Origin: Siderastrea radians
Lineage: Eukaryota; Cnidaria; Anthozoa; Scleractinia; Rhizangiidae
Direction: 5' to 3'
DNA length: 64,000 nucleotides
Assembly: GCA_964017195.1 (NCBI GenBank)
Contig: OZ024890.1
Coordinates: forward strand, 23,063,201-23,127,200
The translations under genes were made by a program, and so were the position numbers. The notes beneath the pieces are model-generated. The model worked only from the letters and a program-made list of their open reading frames with translations, did not search any database and was not told the origin of the DNA. Numbering within the stretch: the first letter of the stretch is position 1; each line of letters opens with the position of its first letter. Shown here piece after piece: positions 48,786 through 59,255 of this stretch.

Positions 48786-51700
48786 TCACTTGGTGCACAC
48801 AGCACAAGTTAACTCTCGATGCTCAACATATGGAAGACACGGGAGTGAACCACACCGTCCTTCAACAGGATACAGCTAGGCGCCGTCCTTGTTGGCATGG
48901 CTACCAGGAACATACTCAGGGTGCCCGTCAACACATATGAAGTCACGTGCCTTCTTGTGGGCGTAATGTTCAGTCATCAGGTACCCATGATACTCCTTGG
49001 TCCAACCAGAGGGACAATCATTCCGTGCAGGCATCATCAGCATTGAACCACGTGACTTGACATAGCAGACGACGCATGGTGCATCATGGTCTTTGAGTCT
49101 TTTCATGAAAGGGTCCTCGTTGTACTGACCGACTTCATACTCAGCACCGTACATGTAACCCGCGTACTGTGCACCATCGTTGTACCTCTCATATTTTGGG
49201 TTGTATGGAAGGCAAAGGTAGTTCACTCCACCACCAGTGTGAGAGTAATGCTCACCTCCCATCACACCCAATTAATAAAACCAAAAACATGATATAGAGC
49301 TGTTTTCAATTGAGCGTCGAAAGTAATTTGAAGTTTGCTTTGGTTTTGGTTTACTTCGCCTTGTGATTGGTTAAAAAATCTCACGCCACTTTCTCGACCA
49401 ATCAGAAAAAAACTCAAACCAATCGCAACTTGCTCGCACGCGTTTTCCCGCGCTTGGCATCGGTTACATGTAATTGCTTCGAGTTCTGATTGGTTCGTTG
49501 GGTAATTTGTGTTTGTTGTGATTGGCTGGGGTAGTTACTTTGGTTTTGGTATTACGATACTCATTTGAAAAGCGCTCTCATAATAGTACAAGCATGCGTC
49601 ACTTGCATGTGATAACCGGCCTGTTTACTTTCCTCCATATTTTCTTTATATTTTTACTTGTGATCGTCGAGTTCGATTGCTGAGAGCTACAGTTGAAAGT
49701 ACTATGATCAAAACTTCTGACTAGATCGACAGGCGACAGTGAATACTTCGTTCTTACAGCATAGCGTGATTCTACGCCAAGAAGTAAAACGTGGGAGTGT
49801 ATGCCATGCCGTCTCTCAACAGAATTTTTAACCGTGAAGATATTTGACATACAGCGGAAGGAGTTCATAACTGAGAACAAAACACCAACCGAACTTGCAA
49901 AGTACAAATGTCATTTGAATCAGCACGTTTGGTCAAGTAACATGGACGGTTAACACACAATCATTTTTTGTATTTTGTTCTGTTTCATCTTTTGTACATA
50001 GGACATTAATTTAAGCATTAAAGAGAAATCAAACGCACAAGTTACAAACTTACGTGATTTCGATAACGCCGATTGAGTCCGCAAGCTGTGAATTGCTATT
50101 ACAGAGAAGAGTTCGCTCACTCTTCCAAAAGGCATTTGGCTGATGGTATTCCACTTACTCCTGCACTTACCATTATAAACGACAGTAGCGACTCCAGAGC
50201 AGTTGGTTCGTCCCCAGCGAACGTAGCTCACACCTGACAGCCCCTGTCCTACTGGTCCCTTCGCTCCAGGAGTCCCAGGAGGGCCCTGAGGTCCCACATT
50301 TCCAGTCTTTCCTACTTCCCCTGTTATCATGATAAACGTGAAACAGAACAGAATTTAAAATTGTACGTCCGGAAGTATTAGGCATTTAGAAGACGAGTGG
50401 AACAAACATTGTAATCTGTTAGAAGCAGTTCAAGAGGGCACTGAGTCCAAATTTCAAGTCTTTGCAATTTGCCTGCATCGTAGATGTCAACTGATGGGGA
50501 AAACGTGGGGTAGAGTACGTAAATATCCAATCATTGGCATGGAAAGAGCCATTTACTGACGTCATCTGTGATAGCCATAACATTTTAATAATAGCTTGCA
50601 AAATGTTCCTTAAATTGAAGGTGTGCTTCCACATTATTTTCATGTCTGTTTTTTTGTTTTAAACGTGATCCTAGTTGGCCGTTATGTCCTGTATATACCG
50701 TTGTTTTTTGCTTTTTATGCTGTGATTTGACGCTGTAATTTGTTTACTTTGTGTATATTCCAGGAAAACATTTGCTTGAATGAGATGGTAGACGATAGAA
50801 ATGATGAACCTAGTTGTTTCGATTTTTAAATCTTACCTCTTGGTCCCATCAGTCCTCGAGGACCCGCGGGACCCTCTCTTCCGTCTCGCCCATCCCTACC
50901 TAAAAAAAGGATATGTTATACTATAATTTAAGCCGTGAAAAAATGAAATTAAATTTGACATTGTTCAACGAGAATGACAATAAGCAGTTTTTCAACTGAT
51001 GAACCTGTGGCCCTCGTGTTTCAGATCGAATAGAAATTTGAAAAAGTTGGTTTTTGGTTGGAAAACCTCAGGACCCAGAGAAAAAACCCTCGGAGCAGGG
51101 ACGAGAACCAACAGCAAATTCAGCCCACATTTGACACCGGGTGCGGGAATCGAACCCAGGCCACATCGGTGGGAGGCAAGTGCTCTTACCACTGCGCCAT
51201 CCCTGCAACCCAAATAATGTCAAGGGACAGGAATCTCCTTTATTGTGTCCGAGCAAAGGCAACTTACAGGTTACAGGCTACAAGTTACAAGTTACAGGCT
51301 ATGAGTTACAAGCTATAATTTACAAAATCCGACAGCTAGTGCAACAGTTATTTTGGGCGGGCATCTCGTTAATTGATGCTCGAGCAAAAAGAGTTGTAAG
51401 TTACAAGCTGTAAGTAACAAGCTTCAGGATAAAAAATCAGCTCGGCTAGTGTAGGGCGATAATTACATAAAAAACACAGGACATTATAGACTTAAAAGGC
51501 ATCTCTTGTTAGGACAAGAGATGCCTTTCAAAGGTTCCTACATAACTTAAAACTCCCTTAACAAATGCTACAGGGTTACTAACACCTTGATCAAACAACT
51601 TAGTAACACATTAATCACACATGCGTTCCTTACAAAAATACAAAATAACGTTGTATAATACCAAAACAATTACAAAATATATCTGCTTTTAACATCAAAA

Positions 51701-53535
51701 TAATTTCAAAAGTAAGCCTAGCAAAGAAAAGAAAAAAAACTCTAAAAATCGGCATCCAAAAAACAAAAACGTTAACAATCACAAACGCAAACTCACCAGA
51801 GAGGCCTGGTTGCCCAGCTGGACCGTGAGGCCCCGGTCTTCCATCTCTACCATCCCGGCCTGAAATGTGGAACAAAATCATGGAAATGGACGTCAATCAT
51901 GCGTCTAGGGAGCACTAAAACAATTCATTTAGGTGATTTCCAAACTTAATACAAAATGCTGAATGCATAACTGAAGTCGACCTATGAATAAGGTTACTGA
52001 AGGTCTAAAGTGATATTAAAAAAAATTATATGTCTACAGTCCGCAGAGAATGAAGTCCAAATACTTGATAACATCAAACATGGGAATCGTTGTCTTTAAG
52101 CCTACAAGATAAGGCAGTCGCTGCCAAGAAAAGCTTTTTACGTTCGGTTTCTGAGGCGGAAGCTAGTAACCTTGAATATCGGTTCTTACAATCGACGAGG
52201 ATACCAAATCAAAGCATTAAAGACAAGTGCGCAAGACTTAGATAATGGTCAAAGGAACTTAAATAAATGAAGTTGGCCTGTAGGATTATCCTTACCTCGT
52301 AAAAGTAACGTTTTATTCCACTCGAGAATCGGCCTAAAAAATGAAGGAGAATGATGAATACAGTCAGCTTTGATTTGGTCAGGTAACTCTGAGCTCCTTT
52401 TGAAAATACCATAAATTGCACAAGCAAAAGTGGTGGAAAAATTGCAAGAAGAAAAAAGGGAAAAGAAAAACATACGGAATAAAACACAATACCACCAGTA
52501 CCAAAGCACTCCTCAGAAAGTAGTGGCTCGTTTCAAGGGGGTTTTCCAAAAAATAAAGTTGAACAAAGTAAAATCTTCACAAAGTTATCTTATAGTTACC
52601 TGTTTATTGTTAGTTATAGTTAGGTGTCCCCTATTGGCAGGGGGATTTTCCCCTGCTAGACATTTTAGACACGTTAATAAAGTTCATTCATTCAGACAAT
52701 TTATTTAGCTTTATAAAAATTTATATTAGAGACGGTTAACAATAAAAAACTTGGTTTCAGAATATAAAACGTTAACAGACAAAATTATAAGGCAATCAGT
52801 TAAAAACATAAAATATAAAAGACTGTTAGGAAATTAATGGATAAATGTTAAAAGGATAAATTTAACACCAAAGTGAAAAGTAAAACATTAATCTAAGCAG
52901 AGCCTGTAGATGTCGCAATCTTTTTTTTACTGTACTTAGACTAGGACATTCTTGTCGTTATTTCTTATTCTCTCAACCAGATAATACGGTATACCTAAGC
53001 TTTTTGATTGACTGAATGTCTTACTCTTCCTGATCTTAAAATATTAGATTTTTGAATAATAAAGAATTTTATCCACAGTTTCAAATCCTAGAATCACAGT
53101 AAATGACTCAAGGTTCATCTTATTCGTATTATTTCGTGATTTTTCTTTTTTCTTTCCACACCACAATATCGCTTCTCTTGAAACAAGGGGCTTAATATTA
53201 GAAATCTATTAATGCAAAAGAAAAAATCATCCATCCTACCTGTTTTCTAACACGTTTACTCTCTTAGCCAAGCTTTTCAGTGCAGACAACATTTGTGGAG
53301 TGGACCTTCGTTCTCTCAGTTTGTTTTGGTGCGCAGGTGGTTTAAGACTCTCTTTTAAGGTCTCTCTTTGAAAAAGCCACTCTACGATCCGCTCCAAGTT
53401 ATCCAACCGCTCGTCAATTGTCATTAATTTGCGGTAGTTATATACAAAAACAGAGAACTGGAAAGCAATGCACACCAGCAAGCACAGAAACGTCATGAAA
53501 TTCCACAAAGTACAGGCTCTCTTAGAAGGTCCCAT
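48786..53535 (-). pseudogene. Gene G: membrane short-chain collagen with acceptor mutation and nonsense codon
   Basis: Exons 53535-53240, 52333-52296, 51859-51797, 50899-50837, 50320-50171 and 49267-48786 form the same 363-residue layout as gene F. Exon 1 is fully open (MGPSKRACTLWNFMTF..., anchor about residues 13-35, coil DERLDNLERIVEWLF, LRERRSTPQ), and so are the collagen exons and WGRTNC exon. Two lesions affect the CTD. The acceptor before it reads taattgg instead of the taattag of gene F (49268-49269). An in-frame TAG at 48878-48876 replaces the Leu after NKDGA, removing about 33 residues with four cysteines. Were the splice bypassed, a truncated product is still expected. The gene may have died very recently, or may be expressed as a shortened protein. 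Confidence 0.85.
51013..51215 (-). mobile_element. tRNA-derived SINE, family 1, duplicate copy
   Basis: Same insertion as 41510-41710. Here the B box is intact as GGTTCGATTCC. The two copies have diverged at about one base in 15, more than the surrounding block. Confidence 0.82.
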
Positions 53536-54371
53536 GACCGAGCTAACCTCGAGCGACGAAGAGTGTTACACAGATCTGTTGAGGCGAAATGTCGAAAGTT
53601 AGTCAACGCGCATGAAAAGCCAAAACTGGGCTGAATTGAAGACTCTTAACTCTAACAGATCGCGACACTTCGAATACGCAACAATGATGATTTCAACTAT
53701 GGTTTCTGAGGTCTAATTTGATCACTGTAGCTTGGAGGAGAGTGACATGCTGAAGTATAACGGCTGACGTGACAAACTAAGATATACTAGGCCAGTATTT
53801 TGACAGAGTTTTGCAATTATATCGTATAGTGGCCTGATAAAATCCAAGACGTGCTCACCGACATTGATATAGGCGCAGACACACTTTGAAGTTTATTCTG
53901 GAAAATGTGCTCAACAGCTGTTAGTAGCTACTTACAGGTTTACCACTTAAGCTAAAAAATGAACTTTAAAATAGATGTTTAATATGCATAAACAGGTGTC
54001 TCAAAAGTTTGCTACCCTTACTTTAGAGGCATATCTCCTAACTTTTACGACTCTATCTGGATGATCGCTTTGTAAAAATTAAATAAATGAAACGGCCACA
54101 AAGAAGCGAAATCATCTATCCTTGAGCTCACGCCTCTGTATTAAGGTCATCCGTGGACTGCTTTTTCGGGAAACAGCAAATTTATAGGATAAAGTGAGAG
54201 CCGGGTAAGTCAAGAAGCTAGCGGCGGACAGCTGAAATCGGTTCAGTGGAGTGCTCAAAACGGCTCTTAGGACTGCTGTTCGTAGTGGTTAATCAATCCT
54301 ACTGAACAATGCTACTAAAGGAAAGGACAGGCATAAAAGCGACCAAAAAATTAATGTTTGTCGAAATGTTA

Positions 54372-55643
54372 CAGCGCGAAGCGTGCTACCGTTTCCACTA
54401 GACCAAGATTTTTGATGAATTTTTGACACTTTTTTGACACTTTTAACAAAGGAGCCGCAACGTCAAAGTGGGCGTTGACAGTGATTGATATGTGGCGGGA
54501 CGGGTAGTCTCGACTTACTTCGAGTACATTAGTCGGCCGGCATGAAGTTCCAAATAAAAGTTGAGTACGGCCACGATGAATTGGTAAAGTTTTATACGGA
54601 AGCAGACGTTGTCGATGGAATCGTACGAAATTATTCGTTTTCTTCGCTTGTGGAGGATATCAGACGGACCTGCGGAGGCTGCGACATCACACGTCCAACG
54701 AATACAATACAAGGATGAAGATGGCGGTTATGTGAATCTAAACGTGGACAACACAGATACCTTTCAAGAGATGTTTGTTCGAGCTCGTTCGGTAGATGAA
54801 GGGATGTTTCGAATTTGGCGATTTATGCCTCAAATCTAAACACTATGTTGTGTTGAATTATGCGTCTTCTATTCTGTTGTTGAATGTTTACATTTCTCGT
54901 GTTATATTTTGGACTTTCGCTCAACATTGTGTGATAAAAATTATACATAACGATGACACAAAATGAAGATTTTCAAATACTTTCTTAGTGAGTTACCACC
55001 CAATTACGAGGAATATTTTTATATCTGTTGCATGCAATGTTCTTCCAAAAGTTATTTATTGTCACGACCTGAGCCAAAAATAGAAACTTCACTGGGGCGG
55101 AAATGGTCTTGTAACAAACAAGTGCACGATATGCATAATTTTGTGAATATCAACAAATCAATAACTAAAATAACTACTAGTTCTACATCAATTGTCACGA
55201 ATATTCGATATGAGTAATATGCAACTGATTATTCTTCCTCTTTTCCTGCCTTTTTTTTAAATTTTAACAAGCTAGCTTTTTACACGTCTGTTCAAGCGTG
55301 AAAAATGCACGTTTTGACAGCTCCGCACGTGCAAATTGTTGCATCAAAATCAATTTTGAGCAAAGACTGTTACACTTTTAACAGTTGTCAATGCTAAGCC
55401 TTTTCACGTTTTCAGATTTAAGAAAACGAATTCCCACGATTATGAGCGAAGTGACAAACGCGAAATTTTGTCTAGACAAACTTGTACGAACGACTCGGTT
55501 ACCTTATTTACGGCGTCTAGTTCACGTGCGCTAATTTCAAACGGTCCGATAAACTCCGCCCCTCAATCAAAAAAGTGTCGAAAAAGTGTCAGAAAAGTGT
55601 CAAAAATCTTGGTCTAGTGGAAACGGTAGCGCGCTCCGCGCTG
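54372..55643. mobile_element. 1.27-kb TIR element carrying a PB1-like coding fragment
   Basis: CAGCGCGAAGCGTGCTACCG at the left and CGGTAGCGCGCTCCGCGCTG at the right are inverted. The mirror runs on through TTTCCACTAGACCAAG for about 45 bp, after which both ends have TTTTTGACACTT repeats. TA on both sides (54370-54371, 55644-55645) suggests a 2-bp target duplication. The paralogous empty site near 2155-2165 (GTCGAAATGTTTAACATC) confirms the insertion. The cargo is described separately. Confidence 0.85.
54542..54839 (+). pseudogene. PB1-domain-like ORF inside the TIR element, one frameshift
   Basis: Frame 1 from ATG 54542 reads MKFQIKVEYGHDELVKFYTE..., then SLVEDIRRTCGGCDITR, and would stop at 54716. 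The +1 frame continues at the same place with IQYKDEDGGYVNLNVDNTD, FQEMFVRARSV and FRIWRF, and stops at 54839. Joined, the two halves show PB1-like order: an N-terminal Lys strand (KFQIKV), a helix with xxLVEDIR, and an acidic OPCA-like YKDEDGGYVNL loop. The family call is from pattern only. PB1 domains mediate protein-protein pairing. It is probably host- or transposon-derived cargo that is now broken. Confidence 0.5.
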
Positions 55644-56109
55644 TAAACATCTGTTCTCTGTGAAATTTCACTTGTCATAGCTTAAAATGGCATTCATAGT
55701 GAATATCTCCTTCTGTAAAAGAAGCAGGAACTTTTTGAAATACGTTGTGTGCAGCAGCTTTAAATTCAATAATTATGAATACATACATAACTAGAAGTTT
55801 GCATTTTAAGTCACCCAAAAAAATTAAGGTTAAAGAGCCATTTATCTTATTGGTTGACTAGCGCGAGAATGAAGCTTTTAAATCTTTTTCGTCTTTTCAT
55901 CTTTACCATTTTAGTTAATTTCAAGATCTGCCTTAAAACAGACGGGCATTTGAGAACACTTTTATTAATATTTGCAGTGAATTGAGTAGTTTTGAATGTT
56001 TTTGTCCATACGTGTACAATGTCTCTGCATGTATGCAAAGAAACTGCCTCAAACACTCCTCACCGTTTCACCATTTTGGCTTTCCTCTAGTCAAGGATTT
56101 CCAAGGATG

Positions 56110-56545
56110 ATATAGCTCTGCAAAAATGTCAAAAGTACTTTGGCCTCACCTCTGCAATATTGAGCGAGTGGAAAAATTATTTAAAAGAAGAAAATTAAGC
56201 TAGTGCAATTAGTTTTAATTACCAGCCATTGATAAGATCACTTGCACTTCTCTCCTCTAACGGCAGAAAAAAAGCTAACAGAATATGGATTCAGCAAAGA
56301 CATACGTCAGAAGATTTAGTTCTCTACCCTTTCTCGTAACAAAAGAAAAACTTTCAACGTTTCAGTACAAAATTATTCATAACATACTACATACGAACAC
56401 TATTTTATACAGAATAAAAAAAAGTTCAGGAACCTTTTTGTCCCTCAACTGTACAAATGTACAGCAAACAGTCAACGATTTATTTGTATCCTGTCCAATT
56501 GCAGTTTCCCTCTGGTCCGACTTTACTCGTTGGTATTAGTCTTTA
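56110..56545 (+). mobile_element. Fragment of an L1-like LINE ORF2 C-terminus
   Basis: The plus-strand frame at 56285-56539 reads KLSTFQYKIIHNILHTNTIL, TVNDLFVSCPIAVSLWSDF and so on. It aligns by eye with TFQFKLLHRRIATNNYLYKI and LIHLFWECEFVQKFW of the full LINE downstream, but the Cys-x-x-Cys pair is lost. Missing from the paralogous A/B spacer. Confidence 0.7.
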
Positions 56546-58033
56546 TCCAACGAAACTATAACTCTTGTTGTAGACGTAAGCAATTAAACACGCGGTTTTG
56601 CCGTTTTGTATACCTTTTAGAAAGCACACCATTTTCAGCCATTTAAAGAGCGCGCAATCTCGCAATCTGTATATTCTAAATTAGTTTCAGTAGCTTTTGC
56701 TTTCAGTCTTACAAATTGTCCTGCTTTGTTGGTGGAAAGGATGGAAGCGAGAGGTAAAATAAGGTGAAACGAGGGGTGAAGAGGTGAGAACTTGATTCAA
56801 GCTTGTTTTAAAGGTCGGATCATGGAGTCAACGGGGAGGGGTGGGGGTAGGCAAAATTGACAAAACATTGAACTCTCTATAGGCGTTAGTTTCTTGAAAG
56901 AAAAACGCTCTCTGGAAACACCCCAACATAGGCCACTGTAATGGACACGTTTTATATACATTTTTTTACATTTCGCGGATGATGCAAACATCATTTCAAA
57001 TATTAGCATAATGACGCTTCAGGGGAGATGACAGTTTGGTGCGGTTGATTTGTCAAAAATCAAACAAGCCATTCGCGCTACTTTGACAAGGTTCTAGCTT
57101 TAGCAGCTGACGTGAAACTCTTTAGTAGCTGAAAATCAAAATGGTTGAACAGAAAATCTTCATATAAGCTGGGCACTTGATATAGAAGTTGAATAGATTA
57201 TTAGACAAAAGAAGACGCGAAAATAATCGCGAGAATCGCAAGAGGGACTTCTTGTAGTCAGAACACAATTTATTTTTCGAGTCCAATAGCAAGAAAAAAA
57301 AAACAAATAAGTCATTTTTCCCCTGCTAGAGTCTGTGTTTTAGTATCAATTCCCAGCAAGATGGGTGTTAACGAAACATCCCAGCCAGTTAACTGTCTAA
57401 TGTTTAATTTTCCCAGCCAGCTCAATTCCAGCCTGTCGAGCGGGTTTTTTGTCGAGCGGCCCCGTCAGGTACTACTGAAGAATATTGGTTAAATGTAAAG
57501 CTCCATAAGCAGCATTTGAGCTGGATGATTACGGTGGGTAAAAATTGTGGCGGGAAAACGGGACTTCTCGGCTCGTTCATGGGGCTTCTCTGCTTTCAAG
57601 GAAAATTTTAAATCAAGACAATGACTCAAATAGCCTATGCTGCGTCATGTGTATCAGTGCATCGCATAACCGAATCGGGTGTTCGTGGCATGGAAATTAC
57701 AATCCAGCCGGCTTAGCCAAACGACTTAACACCTACCAACTACAAGGTGGTTAAATGATATTTTGTGAAACCCTTGGTTATAAAACTAAACAAACTGGGA
57801 ACGTTTTCAATGATTCCAAGTTATTTTTATTATTACTTTTACCTAGGGTTAATAAACATGATCCAAAGGTAACGATTTTCCAGTTTACTTGTTAAACTAA
57901 ATTAATTCAAAATGGTGTGTTTCATTTAGTTTCTGTTTATTCTTAAGGCAAATCACGACAGTTTGTTAAATCACTCTTCATGTTTTTGTGGTAGGTCGTT
58001 GTCAGCTACTTTAGAAGGCGTGCCGCCTTCCTG

Positions 58034-58069
58034 TCACTTGGTGCACACAGCACAAGTCAACTCTCGACC
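58034..58069 (-). pseudogene. Gene H: last codons of the CTD (3' part)
   Basis: The minus strand reads REL-TCAVCTK-stop, as in every paralogue, followed by the paralogous downstream spacer. It is cut off from the rest of the exon by the LINE at 58070. Confidence 0.9.
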
Positions 58070-58157
58070 GAAGGGAGAGTGCACGTGACCAGCAATGGCG
58101 ACGGTCGTTTAGTTTTTCGCTCCGGCAAGGTCTGGCTTTTTTTCTAGTTATTTTGAC

Positions 58158-58985
58158 ATGAACGCCAACAAACGCCTACGTGAAGGTAGCTCAAGTTCTA
58201 GCATGTCGGACATATCAGATTCCGAGCTCTCGCTTAAATGTATAATGGAAAAATTAGAGTCCATCCAACAGTCATTAGACTCGAACTTTGCGGAAGCCAT
58301 GAGTGAAATCAACAGCTTACGTGCAGACGTCAACGCCCAGCTTTCGATCCTAAAGAACAACACGGACGACTTAAAGACATCTCTAGATGCTGCCTGGATA
58401 GAAATAGAAGCATTAAAACAACAAGATGAGCAAAATAAGGTTCAACTGACTCAACTGGAAACGGATAATGCACGCCTTCAAGCTGAAGTGTCTGCCGCCA
58501 AAGCTAGAGCGGTAAAACTGGAGAATTATACAAGACGAGAAAACATACGGCTCCTTAATGTCCCAGAAAACGAAGACGAAAATTGCAAAGAAATTGTACG
58601 CGAGGTGATGGCCGCGGTCAAAATGGTGGGCGCGAACACGGTCGAGTTCCATGCAGTTCACCGTACTGGTAAACAAAGAGATGATGGAAAGCCTCGAGCA
58701 ATAATCGCTCGCTTTGTTAACCGCGAAACAAGAAATGAGTTCTGGAATAGACGAAAGGAGCTAGCTAACTCTCCGAATTATCAAAATGTTGTCGTGGTAC
58801 CTGACTACGCGTATGAGACCGCAAAGGAGCAGAAGAAATTGTCAAATGCCTTACGAAACGCCAGGAAGAAGAACTTTACTCCAGCATATATCAAGAACGG
58901 ACGGCTATTTGTTCAAGGAAATTCATATCGAGCGGATAATATTCCGGACTATTTGAAAAATGAAGCTGCTTCAATGGACGAGTAA
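58158..58985 (+). CDS. LINE ORF1: coiled-coil RNA-binding protein
   Basis: 275 residues. After a short basic/Ser-rich start (MNANKRLREGSSSSS), a long coiled coil runs from about residue 30 to 125 (MEKLESIQQSLDSNF..., LETDNARLQAEV). ENYTRRENIRLLNVPE at about 122-137 is the junction typical of L1 ORF1 proteins, followed by an RRM-like segment (EFHAVHRTGK, RAIIARFVNRETRNEFWNRR) and a basic C-terminal region (LSNALRNARKKNFTPAYIKN). Known role of the family: it forms trimers, binds the element RNA and makes the particle with ORF2. It is open throughout. The start at 58158 is the first ATG after the leader (tattttgacATG). Confidence 0.88.
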   Translation: MNANKRLREGSSSSSMSDISDSELSLKCIMEKLESIQQSLDSNFAEAMSEINSLRADVNAQLSILKNNTDDLKTSLDAAWIEIEALKQQDEQNKVQLTQLETDNARLQAEVSAAKARAVKLENYTRRENIRLLNVPENEDENCKEIVREVMAAVKMVGANTVEFHAVHRTGKQRDDGKPRAIIARFVNRETRNEFWNRRKELANSPNYQNVVVVPDYAYETAKEQKKLSNALRNARKKNFTPAYIKNGRLFVQGNSYRADNIPDYLKNEAASMDE

Positions 58986-59255
58986 TTTATATCCTTTGCA
59001 CTTATTAATAGATTGCTACCCATATGCTATACAAGTTGGTTATTTACTCCTTATGATAAAGTACAGCCAACCAATGGCCGAGTGAAACCTATCGCCGATA
59101 GATACATCTAGATTTAATGTGCCCTAAGTATGAAATTTTAGCTAATGTTAATTTTTGTTTACCTTTTTTGTCGCTAAGTTATGTTGATATTTGTTGGCGT
59201 TTTTCTTTATGTTACGATGCCGCACTCCCGATCCGTTGTCAATATATTTTGAAAT

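Larger units (their letters stand above)
45395..53855. repeat. Segmental duplication, right copy
   Basis: Partner of 35929-44536, containing E-prime exon 1, the spacer and gene G. The identity is high enough that intergenic ORFs and transposons match almost base for base. Confidence 0.95.
53536..58033. other. G/H intergenic block, paralogous to 1085-3968
   Basis: Same order of anchors as the A/B spacer, extended by a TIR element (54372-55643) and a LINE relic (about 56110-56545). No collagen gene lies inside. ORFs at 55847-56056, 56797-57009 and 57545-57754 have no recognisable product. Confidence 0.65.
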
